From Ornithinibacillus salinisoli (lineage in GTDB: Bacteria; Bacillota; Bacilli; Bacillales; Amphibacillaceae): a DNA stretch of 64,000 bases. A program made the translations under genes and the position numbers. How positions within the stretch are numbered: position 1 is the stretch's first letter; each line of letters starts with the position of its first letter. The stretch is taken from the NCBI RefSeq assembly GCF_042682545.1, contig NZ_JBHUHQ010000015.1; one strand, 5' to 3'. Below are positions 15,635 through 24,166 of this stretch, in pieces. A model generated the notes under the pieces. It worked only from the letters and a program-made list of their open reading frames with translations, made no database searches and had not been told where the DNA came from.

Positions 15635-17470
15635 ATGAGTTATCGAAAGCGTTTGATATTATTAATTCTACTAGATTCCATCATTGTGACATTTGCTATC
15701 TTTGCTGCATCATGGATTGTCTATCCAGGTATGGCACTTAATTCATTTAATTTTCACGTTCTGACCATCAGTTCCATCGCACTATTATTTTTCCATCATT
15801 TTTATGCATTTATTTATAAATTATATAATAAGGTCTGGGCGTATGCGAGTGTCGGCGAGTTAATAGCGATAGTGAAAGCTATTACGCTGTCGGTTGTAAC
15901 TACAGGAATGATTCAATTCTTAGTAAATGGATTCTCCCTATATAAGCGAGCACTAATTGTCACGTGGCTTCTACATATTATATTAATCGGTGGTTCACGG
16001 TTTATATGGCGTATCTACCGGGACCGCTATATTGCGAACGACAAAGGTAAAAAACGCACGTTAATTGTTGGTGCTGGTGCAGCGGGAACGATGATCGCTC
16101 GACAAATGAATAATAATCAAGAAAATAATGAGTTGCTACCAGTTGCATTTGTTGATGATGATATGAGTAAGTGGAAAATGGAAATCTATGGTGTACCAGT
16201 ATTAGGTGGGGTAAAGGATATTGCTAGTATCGTAGAAAATCATCAAGTCGAACATGTCGTCATTGCCATTCCATCTTTACGTAATGGTGAACTACAACAA
16301 ATTGTTGCGAAGTGTAACCAAACGAAAGCAATCGTGCAAATGATCCCGAAAATCGAGGATCTAATGACGGGTAAAATATCGGTTAGTAACTTAAAAAATG
16401 TAGAAGTAGAAGATGTACTCGGGCGAGAGCCGGTTGAACTAGATATTAATAAAATTTCAGAATATGTTACAGGTAATACCGTAATGGTAACAGGTGCCGG
16501 TGGGTCGATTGGATCGGAAATATGTCGGCAGCTAATGAGATTTACTCCGAAAAAAATTGTGCTTGTTGGCCACGGGGAATTCAGTATTTATACGATTGAT
16601 ATGGAACTTCGTGAAAAATATGGACAAACCAATATAGAAATTATTCCGGTCATTGGGGATGTTCAGGACCGTGAACGTATATTTTCAGTTGTAGAAGAAC
16701 ATCAACCAACGATAATCTACCATGCTGCAGCGCATAAGCATGTACCGTTGATGGAATATAATCCGCATGAAGCGGTCAAGAACAATGTGATTGGTACGAG
16801 GAATGTAGCTCAGGCTGCTGATGCTTTTGGAGTTAGTACGTTTGTGTTAGTTTCGACGGATAAGGCAGTTAATCCGACAAATGTTATGGGTGCAACGAAA
16901 CGTCTTGCGGAGATGGTTGTTCAGGATATGGCAAAGTATAGTAAGACCAAATTTGTTGCGGTACGATTTGGTAATGTCCTCGGCAGTCGTGGTAGTGTTA
17001 TTCCGTTGTTTAAGAAGCAGATTGAGCGCGGGGGACCGGTAACGGTGACACATCCAGAGATGACTCGGTATTTTATGACGATTCCCGAAGCGTCACGTCT
17101 TGTGGTACAAGCTGGCACGCTTGCACATGGTGGGGAGATTTTTGTGTTGGATATGGGTGAACCGGTTAAGATTGTGGATTTAGCTAAGAACCTTATTAGA
17201 CTATCCGGTTATAGTGAAGAAGAGATTCCGGTAGCATTTTCTGGGATTCGACCTGGGGAGAAGATGTATGAGGAGCTTCTGAATGAGAAGGAAGTTCATC
17301 CCGGGGCTATTTATGAAAAGATTTATGTTGGTCGGACGGTTGAAGTAGATTCTTCGGCTTTGGATCGGTTGATTCGTAGATTTGATGGTTTGGATAATGT
17401 TCAACTTAAGAATGAGTTGATGGGAATTGTGTTTGAGGAGAGAGAATTGTTGACTGCAAAAGGCTTATAG
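15635..17470 (+). CDS. Membrane-bound UDP-N-acetylglucosamine 4,6-dehydratase, PglF/EpsC/CapD family
   Basis: A 611-residue enzyme, full length for the family. Four transmembrane helices occupy about residues 5-130. A first Rossmann-like domain (TLIVGAGAAGTMIAR) leads to the catalytic SDR domain with VTGAGGSIGSE near residue 286. The active-site region STDKAVNPTNVMGATKR, with Met where classical SDRs have Tyr, is the signature of the PglF/FlaA1 type. The reaction gives UDP-4-keto-6-deoxy-GlcNAc, the first step to bacillosamine-type sugars, and PglE-, PglC- and PglD-like genes follow at 19713-22101. Confidence 0.93.
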   Translation: MSYRKRLILLILLDSIIVTFAIFAASWIVYPGMALNSFNFHVLTISSIALLFFHHFYAFIYKLYNKVWAYASVGELIAIVKAITLSVVTTGMIQFLVNGFSLYKRALIVTWLLHIILIGGSRFIWRIYRDRYIANDKGKKRTLIVGAGAAGTMIARQMNNNQENNELLPVAFVDDDMSKWKMEIYGVPVLGGVKDIASIVENHQVEHVVIAIPSLRNGELQQIVAKCNQTKAIVQMIPKIEDLMTGKISVSNLKNVEVEDVLGREPVELDINKISEYVTGNTVMVTGAGGSIGSEICRQLMRFTPKKIVLVGHGEFSIYTIDMELREKYGQTNIEIIPVIGDVQDRERIFSVVEEHQPTIIYHAAAHKHVPLMEYNPHEAVKNNVIGTRNVAQAADAFGVSTFVLVSTDKAVNPTNVMGATKRLAEMVVQDMAKYSKTKFVAVRFGNVLGSRGSVIPLFKKQIERGGPVTVTHPEMTRYFMTIPEASRLVVQAGTLAHGGEIFVLDMGEPVKIVDLAKNLIRLSGYSEEEIPVAFSGIRPGEKMYEELLNEKEVHPGAIYEKIYVGRTVEVDSSALDRLIRRFDGLDNVQLKNELMGIVFEERELLTAKGL

Positions 17471-17518
17471 GGAGCTTTTTAGTATTTTTGTAAATGTTTA
17501 TTAATGGGGGTAATTTTT

Positions 17519-18400
17519 GTGAAGACAGTTAAAAAGGCCATTATACCAGCTGCGGGGTTAGGTACTAGATTTTTACCAGCTACAAAAGCAATGCCAAAAG
17601 AAATGCTACCAATTGTTGATAAGCCTACTATTCAGTACATAGTAGAAGAGGCTATTGAATCTGGTATTGAAGATATTATTATTGTTACGGGTAAAGGAAA
17701 ACGTGCAATTGAAGATCATTTTGATCATAATTTTGAGTTGGAAGATAATCTAGTGAAAAAAGAGAAATTTGAGATGTTAGAAAAGGTGAAACAGCCTTCT
17801 AATGTTGATATTCATTATATTCGTCAAAAAGACCCTAAAGGATTAGGACATGCTGTATGGTGTGCGCGTAAGTTTATCGGGAATGAGCCTTTTGCAGTGT
17901 TGCTAGGTGATGATATTGTTCAAGCTGGAACACCTGGGTTAAGACAGTTGATCCAGCAGTTCGAGGAGACTCAACGTTCTGTTGTAGGTGTGCAGCAGGT
18001 TCCTGATAATGAAACACATCGTTATGGGATTGTGGATCCTAGTACTGTTGAAGGGCGTCGATATCGAGTAAATAATTTTGTGGAGAAACCAGCGCAAGGT
18101 ACTGCGCCTTCTAATCTAGCTATTATGGGGCGTTATGTATTTACTCCAGAAATCATTACTTTCTTAGATAAGCAAGAGATTGGTGCTGGTGGTGAGATTC
18201 AATTGACGGATGCTATCCAGATGTTGAATGAGTTACAGAGTGTGTATGCTTATGATTTTGAAGGTATGCGTTATGATGTTGGTGAGAAGTTGGGGTTTGT
18301 GAAGACGAATATTGAAATAGCTTTGAAGAATGATGAGATTAAGGATGAGTTGATGGAGTACTTGGTTGGATTGGTGAAAGGCAGTAAGGTTGGGGTTTAG
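17519..18400 (+). CDS. galU: UTP--glucose-1-phosphate uridylyltransferase
   Basis: A 293-residue enzyme that makes UDP-glucose from UTP and glucose-1-phosphate. AIIPAAGLGTRFLPATKAMPKEMLP is the nucleotide-binding signature; VDKPTIQYIVEEA, LLGDD and VEKP follow in the family order. The GTG at 17519 aligns with the usual start and has a GGGGG site 8 bases upstream; the ATG at 17504 is itself part of that site. UDP-glucose feeds the dehydrogenase at 30168 to give UDP-glucuronate for the polymer. In Bacillus the orthologue is called gtaB. Confidence 0.94.
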   Translation: MKTVKKAIIPAAGLGTRFLPATKAMPKEMLPIVDKPTIQYIVEEAIESGIEDIIIVTGKGKRAIEDHFDHNFELEDNLVKKEKFEMLEKVKQPSNVDIHYIRQKDPKGLGHAVWCARKFIGNEPFAVLLGDDIVQAGTPGLRQLIQQFEETQRSVVGVQQVPDNETHRYGIVDPSTVEGRRYRVNNFVEKPAQGTAPSNLAIMGRYVFTPEIITFLDKQEIGAGGEIQLTDAIQMLNELQSVYAYDFEGMRYDVGEKLGFVKTNIEIALKNDEIKDELMEYLVGLVKGSKVGV

Positions 18401-18704
18401 TTTTTAGCTAACCTATAGTTTGATGGTGAATTTTGTGGAACATTGAGGTTCTGTTGGATAAAATATGAGGCTAGTCTCAAGATGATTTTAATACAGGTGA
18501 TGTCTCTTTACCTTTATCAATGGGGGCGCTCGGTTATGCTGTGGGTTGAAATATACCTTAGACACTTGTTGTCGGTAGTGTGGTGTGAGGTGGGGTTAGA
18601 TGCCCTATTAATTATATTAATTCTAACTAGATTTGGCAGAGTAGCATTGAAAAAGTATTATCATTTGAATTTAAATTGTCAAATTGGGAGGGATTATTAA
18701 ATAA
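18401..18704. other. Gap after galU, possible decayed coding sequence
   Basis: One plus-strand frame reads NTGDVSLPLSMGALGYAVG and then meets several stops; it looks like decayed protein but I do not recognise it. An 85-codon frame starting at 18443 is Trp/Leu/Ile-rich, has no ribosome binding site and is not convincing. Confidence 0.3.
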
Positions 18705-19051
18705 AATGATATAACATCTAAACTAAAATACAATAGAGGGTTTACTTTGATGGATTTACTTGGCGTGTTAGCTATATTAAGTATCATATTACTTATCGTT
18801 GTTCCGAGCATTTCTTCTAGTGTTGAAAAAGCTAATAGGGAAGTTTGCTATTCAAATATTATTGAACTAGAAAGACATTATGAAATGCATTTAACACTTG
18901 ATGATATTGAGCATTCTGAAACTCTTTTTTTTTTCAATTCATTAGAGAGTTTGATGAAACAATATGTCCAGAAGATGGAGTGATATCCTATGTGGACGGT
19001 GATGTTATTTGTAGTGAACACTCTGAGGGGGGATTGAAAATGATAGAATAG
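18705..19051 (+). pseudogene. Type IV pilin/pseudopilin-like gene, frameshifted at a T10 tract
   Basis: The frame from 18705 reads KYNRGFTLMDLLGVLAILS and then IILLIVVPSISSSVEKA, a textbook class III prepilin signal: the Gly before FTL, the long hydrophobic helix, and Asp in place of the usual Glu5. At 18925-18934 there are ten T residues. In the original frame the protein ends 16 codons later; after a -1 shift it continues as FDETICPEDGVISYVDGD and ends EGGLKMIE at 19051, the CPxDG...Y...G tail typical of small pilins. No ATG/GTG/TTG precedes the leader in frame. It stands alone inside a polysaccharide locus. Confidence 0.6.
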
Positions 19052-19712
19052 AGGAAGTGCCATTTTTGTAAGATAGTTAATAGATCGTTGTTAATGGGAA
19101 GGGAGTCATATATCTTGTTATTGCATCTGGTTCCAGATTATTTGGTTGAATGGTGTAGGGGAACTGAGTATCGTGGTTAGATAGAACGCTAGAAACCTTG
19201 CGGACTAAGGGTTTGAGGCGTTATTATTGAGATTTATAGATTGATTGAATGGTTTATATAATAGGAAGAAACTCGGTTTAAGATTTTTATAAAGTGATTA
19301 TCTATTTCGTATTTGTTAGGTAGATTGAATAGATATTACGAGGTGAGTATCAGATAAACACAATATGTAATATTAAAATTTACTAAAAATCACATATTAA
19401 ACGCAATATATTGATTTCATTTATTTTGTGTAACCATACGAATTACTATTATATGAAATGGATTTAAAAAACTGACACAAATTGATTAAGTAGATAAAAA
19501 CACAATATATAGCATTTAAATCTGATTAAAAATAAGGAACGATACAACATATTGATTTTTTCATCTATTTCGCATAATGGCTATAATATGCGAAGTGGCT
19601 AAGTAGATAACAATTTTAGTGGCTTAGTAGTTGGTTAGAAAGGAAGAGGTTCTAATTAAGTCCTAATCTACTAAAATAATATTAACTTTACAAGGGAAGG
19701 AAGTCTAGAATA
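19052..19712. other. 660-bp non-coding, AT-rich leader region with a repeated segment
   Basis: No convincing frame. Two related segments lie at about 19350-19465 and 19493-19600: each begins GATAAA(A)ACACAATAT, passes through an ATATTGATT-like block and ends in an inverted repeat. In the second the arms are TTCGCATA (19569-19576) and TATGCGAA (19587-19594), perfect, with TATAAT at 19582 between them; in the first ATTTCAT and ATGAAAT. This could be a promoter/operator or leader for the downstream glycan genes. Confidence 0.4.
19569..19594. promoter_or_regulatory. 8-bp inverted repeat spanning a -10-like TATAAT
   Basis: TTCGCATA-N10-TATGCGAA is perfect, with TATAAT at 19582-19587. No good -35 is present at 16-18 bp. 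It lies about 120 bases ahead of the aminotransferase gene. Either an operator over a promoter or an RNA hairpin is possible. Confidence 0.35.
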
Positions 19713-20843
19713 ATGGAGTCAACAAAAGTGAAAGAAAGAATATTCCTTTCTTCACCACATATGAGTGATGAAGGTTATGAAATGCAATATGTACAGGAAG
19801 CTTTTGATACAAACTGGATTGCGCCCCTTGGTGAAAATGTAAATGGATTTGAAAGAGAGCTAGCTGGGAAGGTTGGTTCTAAATCAGCTGCTGCACTATC
19901 TTCAGGTACAGCAGCTATTCACTTAGCTTTAAAAGCAGCAGGCGTTGGAGAAGGGGATATTGTTTTCTGTCCGACACTTACTTTTTCTGCAACTGCAAAT
20001 CCAATCATCTATCAAAATGCCACTCCTGTATTTATAGATAGCGATCATGAAACTTGGAATATGTGCCCAAATGCATTGGAAGAAGCATTTGAAAAATACC
20101 CAGAAGTAAAAGCGGTAGTTGTTGTTCACCTTTATGGCCTTTCTGCTGATATGGATAAGATTATGGAGATTTGTAAGAAACAAAATGTTGTAGTTATTGA
20201 AGATGCGGCAGAATCACTAGGTGGTTACTATAAAGGACAACACACTGGTACTTTTGGTGATTATGGCATTTTCTCATTTAATGGAAACAAGATAATTACT
20301 ACGTCCGGTGGTGGAATGCTAGTTTCTAATAATGATGAGAAGGTTGCAAAAGTGAGGTTCTGGGCAACTCAATCAAGAGATCAAGCAAGGCATTTTCAGC
20401 ATAGTGAACTAGGTTTTAATTACCGTATGAGTAATGTTGTTGCTGGTATCGGTCGTGGACAGCTTAAGGTTTTAGATAAGAGAGTAGAAAAGAAGAAATA
20501 TATTTTTGAGTTCTATAAGAGAGAACTTGGTGAACTTGAGAGTGTTGAGTTTATGCCTGTTAATGAGTGGGATGAACCAAACTATTGGTTGAGTTCAATG
20601 ACATTAAGAGGACAGGTTAGACCCTTTAATGTTATGGAAGCTCTAGAACAAGAGAATATTGAATCAAGACCAATTTGGAAACCAATGCATTTGCAGCCAT
20701 TCTTTGAAAAGTTTGATTTTGTGGGGATTGGTGTATCAGAGAAACTATTTGAAAATGGTGTGTGTCTACCATCTGATACGAAGATGACGAATCAGGATTT
20801 GGAAAGAGTCGTTAAGATTATAAAAGGGTTGTGGTTGAAGTAA
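19713..20843 (+). CDS. DegT/DnrJ/EryC1/StrS-family sugar aminotransferase, PglE/EpsN-like
   Basis: A 376-residue PLP enzyme. The PLP-binding region shows EDAAESLGGYYKG near residue 164 and the lysine lies in FSFNGNKIITTSGGG near residue 192. The N-terminus (IFLSSPHMSDEGYEMQYVQEAF and TNWIAPLG) is typical of enzymes that transaminate UDP-4-keto-6-deoxy-GlcNAc. It would use the product of the PglF-like dehydratase at 15635. Its stop overlaps the start of the next gene (TAATG), which encodes the PglC-like transferase. Confidence 0.92.
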   Translation: MESTKVKERIFLSSPHMSDEGYEMQYVQEAFDTNWIAPLGENVNGFERELAGKVGSKSAAALSSGTAAIHLALKAAGVGEGDIVFCPTLTFSATANPIIYQNATPVFIDSDHETWNMCPNALEEAFEKYPEVKAVVVVHLYGLSADMDKIMEICKKQNVVVIEDAAESLGGYYKGQHTGTFGDYGIFSFNGNKIITTSGGGMLVSNNDEKVAKVRFWATQSRDQARHFQHSELGFNYRMSNVVAGIGRGQLKVLDKRVEKKKYIFEFYKRELGELESVEFMPVNEWDEPNYWLSSMTLRGQVRPFNVMEALEQENIESRPIWKPMHLQPFFEKFDFVGIGVSEKLFENGVCLPSDTKMTNQDLERVVKIIKGLWLK

Positions 20844-21475
20844 TGAGGCATTCTAAAGGCGGTATTTATAGAAGAGTTTTAAAAAGGCCAATGGACTTCA
20901 TACTATCCTTGATAGCTATTATAATGCTTAGCCCAGTTCTGTTAATGGTAGCTATACTCGTTAGAAATAAGTTAGGTAGTCCAGTGTTGTTTAAACAAAA
21001 AAGGCCAGGGCTTAATGAGAAGATTTTTATGATGTATAAATTTAGAACAATGACGGACGAAAAGGATGAAAATGGAGATTTACTTCCTGACAGTGTTAGG
21101 TTAACGAAGTTTGGCAAATTTCTACGTTCCACATCACTCGATGAACTTCCAGAACTTTTTAATATTCTTAAGGGAGATTTGTCTATTATAGGTCCAAGGC
21201 CTTTATTGGTACAGTACCTTCCTCTTTATAATAAGCATCAAAAGAGACGTCATGAAGTAAGGCCAGGTCTTTCTGGTTTGGCTCAGGTAAGTGGAAGGAA
21301 CGCTATTAGTTGGGAAGATAAGTTTAATCTAGATGTGATTTATGTTGAAAATGTTAGCTTTAGTAATGATTGGAAAATCATTTTTTCTACTATTAAAAAG
21401 GTTTTTGTCAGGGAAGGAATTAACTCACAAACTGCGGCAACAATGGAACCTTTTAAGGGAACTAAAAAGGAATGA
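20843..21475 (+). CDS. Undecaprenyl-phosphate sugar phosphotransferase, PglC/EpsL-like
   Basis: A 210-residue initiating transferase of the bacterial sugar transferase family. One N-terminal membrane segment at about 15-37 precedes the catalytic core: VLFKQKRPG, MYKFRTM, STSLDELPELFNILKGD and GPRPLL, then RPGLSGLAQVSGRN, all expected motifs; the Asp-Glu of LDELP is the catalytic dyad. It starts the repeat unit by moving a sugar-1-phosphate, probably a bacillosamine-type one, to undecaprenyl phosphate. GTG at 20831 is an alternative start, but the TAATG overlap favours 20843. Confidence 0.92.
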   Translation: MRHSKGGIYRRVLKRPMDFILSLIAIIMLSPVLLMVAILVRNKLGSPVLFKQKRPGLNEKIFMMYKFRTMTDEKDENGDLLPDSVRLTKFGKFLRSTSLDELPELFNILKGDLSIIGPRPLLVQYLPLYNKHQKRRHEVRPGLSGLAQVSGRNAISWEDKFNLDVIYVENVSFSNDWKIIFSTIKKVFVREGINSQTAATMEPFKGTKKE

Positions 21476-21483
21476 ATAGAGCT

Positions 21484-22101
21484 ATGAAAAATAAACTTCT
21501 AATTATAGGTGCTAGTGGTCATGGGAAAGTGGTTGCTGACATCGCATTACAAATGAATAGATGGGATAGAATTTTCTTTTTAGACGATAATGAAAGTATC
21601 GGATTGTCAATGGGTATAGAAGTCATTGGAACTTCGGATGATTTATTTGCTCATATCGATGATTACGACGTATTCGTGGGTATTGGGAATAATATTACAA
21701 GACAAAAGATATATTTGATGCTAGAAAAAGCAGGGGCTAGTATTCCGGTATTAATTCATCCGAATGCAGTAATTGGGAATCAAGTGGATATAGGGAATGG
21801 GACAGCAGTAATGGCAGGAGCAGTTATTAATTGCTGCTCTAAAATTGGAAAAGGTTGCATTATTAATACTGGTTCTACAGTAGACCATGATAATTATATT
21901 GAAGATTTTGTTCATATATCACCTGGAGTTCATTTAGCAGGAACCGTTAAAGTTGGAAAAGGTTCATGGATAGGTATAGGTAGTGTAATAAACAATAACC
22001 TAAATATCACTAGTGATTGCAACATTGGTGCAGGAGCTGTTGTTATTAAGGATATACCTGAGCCTGGAGTTTATGTTGGTGTACCAGTTAGGAGAGTTTA
22101 A
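21484..22101 (+). CDS. Sugar acetyltransferase, PglD/NeuD/EpsM family
   Basis: A 205-residue protein. The N-terminal Rossmann-like domain has LLIIGASGHGKVVAD and GIGNN; the C-terminal left-handed beta-helix consists of hexapeptide repeats (IGNQVDIGNGT, INTGSTVDHDN, VKVGKGSWIGIGS), with the catalytic His in TVDHDN. It N-acetylates the 4-amino group made by the PglE-like enzyme, completing a di-N-acetylbacillosamine-type sugar. An ATG at 21472 overlaps the previous stop but has no spacing to the AAAAAGGA site, so 21484 is preferred; this choice is uncertain. Confidence 0.88.
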   Translation: MKNKLLIIGASGHGKVVADIALQMNRWDRIFFLDDNESIGLSMGIEVIGTSDDLFAHIDDYDVFVGIGNNITRQKIYLMLEKAGASIPVLIHPNAVIGNQVDIGNGTAVMAGAVINCCSKIGKGCIINTGSTVDHDNYIEDFVHISPGVHLAGTVKVGKGSWIGIGSVINNNLNITSDCNIGAGAVVIKDIPEPGVYVGVPVRRV

Positions 22102-22104
22102 ATT

Positions 22105-23217
22105 ATGAGGATTCTAGTATTAGCTAATTTCGGTATGGGATTATATAACTTTAGAAAAGAATTATTGGAAAAATTGATTGAACAGAATCATGAGGTTTAT
22201 ATTTCTTTACCAAATGACCAAGAGTATGTACCGAAGTTAGAAAGATTGGGTTGTAAGTTTATTAATACACCAGTAAGTAGAAGAGGGACTAACCCAATAA
22301 CCGATTTTAGGTTATTATTGAATTACAAAAAAATGATCAGAAATATTAAGCCTGATGTGGTTTTAACATATACTATTAAACCTAATATTTATGGTGGATT
22401 AGCCTGTCGGTTAGCAAATGTGTCGTATCTTGTAAATATTACTGGATTGGGAACTGCTGTTGAAAATGGAGGGTTATTGCAAAAAATCACTCTACTGTTA
22501 TATAAAGCATCCCTAAAAAGAGCGAAATGTGTGTTTTTTCAAAATAGCGGGAACATGAATTTCCTAACTAAACAGAAGGTAATTAAAGGAAACTATAAAG
22601 TATTACCCGGATCTGGCGTGAACCTCAACCATTATGCGCTATTGGATTATCCATCAGACAATACTACTATTAATTTTCTGTTTATTTCACGCGTGATGAA
22701 AGAAAAAGGAATTGATCAATATTTGGATGCTGCAAGTCATATTAAAAAAAAGTATCCAAATACTGCTTTTCATATTATAGGCTTTTGTGAAGATGCATAT
22801 GAAGAAAAACTTATGGAAATGCAAGAAAAAGGGATTATAAAATACCACGGAAAACAAAGTGATGTAAGAGAATTTCACAAAATTTCACATTGTACAATTC
22901 ATCCAACCTATTATCCAGAGGGTATGTCCAATGTTTTGCTTGAAAGTGCTGCTTGTGGTAGGCCAATTATTACAACAAACCGCAATGGGTGCAAAGAAAT
23001 CATTGATGAAGGGATTAATGGTTATATTGTAGAGCAAAAAAACAGTCAAGATTTAATAGGTAAGATTGAAAAATTTCTAGATTTAGATTATGAGGCTAAA
23101 AGAGAAATGGGAATTGCAGGAAGGGAAAAAGTAGAAAACGAGTTTGATAGACAAATAATTATTAATGAATATTTAAATGTAATAAGAAAACAGGCGAAAG
23201 AAAATTATAATGATTGA
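22105..23217 (+). CDS. Glycosyltransferase family 4, PglA/EpsD-like
   Basis: A 370-residue GT-B glycosyltransferase. The N-terminus (ILVLANFGMGLYNFRKELLE, TYTIKPNIYGG, VNITGLGT) is typical of the group that includes PglA and EpsD, which add a sugar to lipid-linked bacillosamine-type residues. The GT4 donor site shows FISRVMKEKGIDQYL near residue 193 and PTYYPEGMSNVLLESAACG near residue 269, with the EGMSNVLLE Glu motif. It starts 4 bases after the acetyltransferase stop, which supports action on the sugar made just upstream. Confidence 0.88.
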   Translation: MRILVLANFGMGLYNFRKELLEKLIEQNHEVYISLPNDQEYVPKLERLGCKFINTPVSRRGTNPITDFRLLLNYKKMIRNIKPDVVLTYTIKPNIYGGLACRLANVSYLVNITGLGTAVENGGLLQKITLLLYKASLKRAKCVFFQNSGNMNFLTKQKVIKGNYKVLPGSGVNLNHYALLDYPSDNTTINFLFISRVMKEKGIDQYLDAASHIKKKYPNTAFHIIGFCEDAYEEKLMEMQEKGIIKYHGKQSDVREFHKISHCTIHPTYYPEGMSNVLLESAACGRPIITTNRNGCKEIIDEGINGYIVEQKNSQDLIGKIEKFLDLDYEAKREMGIAGREKVENEFDRQIIINEYLNVIRKQAKENYND

Positions 23218-23228
23218 AGGGAAATAGG

Positions 23229-24146
23229 ATGAAAAATAAATTGGTTAGCGTAATAATTCCAACATACCAAAGGCCTTTAACACTATCTAGGGCAATTAAT
23301 TCAGTTTTGATTCAAACATTCTCTAATATTGAAGTTATAGTTGTAGATGATAATAATCCTAATACAGACGAAAGAATAGAAACTGAAGAGTTAATGCTGA
23401 GATATAGTGGAAATCCAAAGGTGAAATATGTTAAACATGAGTTTAATAAGAATGGATCAGCAGCTAGGAATACGGGCTTTAAGAATTCAAAAGGAGAATA
23501 TATCATGCTTTTAGATGATGATGATGAGTTTCTTCCTAATAAAGTAGAAGTACAAGTTAAGTGCTTAGAAAAACGGGATAGTTCTTGGGGAGCCTGTTAT
23601 ACAAAATATAAACGATTAAAAAATGGAAAAATTGATACTGTCTGTGCAGAAAACCAGGAAGGTAATTTGTATTTTAAAGAGCTATGTAGAAACCTTTTTA
23701 TTCAAGCTGGATCAAATTTAATGATGCGTAGAGAAGTTTTTGAAGAATTAGGTGGGTTTGATGAAACCTTTCAAAGAAATCAAGATATTGAATTTACTGT
23801 TAGGCTTTTAAAAAAATATAAGCTGGCCTATGTTGATGAAATGGGACTCATTTATCATAGGCATCCTGAAAAAAGATTTTTTGATATGGATAAAATTACA
23901 AAACACTATTTATCTACTTTCAAATCACATATTGATGAACTATCCGAAGAAGAGAAAATTAAATTTTATAAGTTAATTAATCTACAACTTTTTCGTTATA
24001 GAGTTGTTACGACTAGAAACTTGACTGAAGGATATAACATGCTAAAAGATAGGAATGTTGGAGTAATTGATGTTTTAAGATATTTTTCCCATCTGACATA
24101 TCGTCGGATTTTTAGAAAAAGTTATGGGTTTAAACTCAAAGAATAA
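23229..24146 (+). CDS. Glycosyltransferase family 2
   Basis: A 305-residue GT-A enzyme. It opens VSVIIPTYQRPLTLSRAINSVLIQT, the nucleotide-binding strand of GT2, with VVDDNN and the metal-binding LLDDDDEF near residue 93; FQRNQDIEF holds the catalytic acid. The frame can be read from TTG at 23214, but the ATG at 23229 matches the family start. It adds one sugar to the growing repeat unit; donor and linkage are unknown. Close packing with neighbours indicates one transcript. Confidence 0.87.
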   Translation: MKNKLVSVIIPTYQRPLTLSRAINSVLIQTFSNIEVIVVDDNNPNTDERIETEELMLRYSGNPKVKYVKHEFNKNGSAARNTGFKNSKGEYIMLLDDDDEFLPNKVEVQVKCLEKRDSSWGACYTKYKRLKNGKIDTVCAENQEGNLYFKELCRNLFIQAGSNLMMRREVFEELGGFDETFQRNQDIEFTVRLLKKYKLAYVDEMGLIYHRHPEKRFFDMDKITKHYLSTFKSHIDELSEEEKIKFYKLINLQLFRYRVVTTRNLTEGYNMLKDRNVGVIDVLRYFSHLTYRRIFRKSYGFKLKE

Positions 24147-24166
24147 TGATTTGATTGGAGCTCTTT

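Noticed and set aside
18443..18700. 85-codon frame after galU
   Set aside because: Unusual hydrophobic composition, no ribosome binding site and overlap with a different frame that looks more protein-like but is broken.
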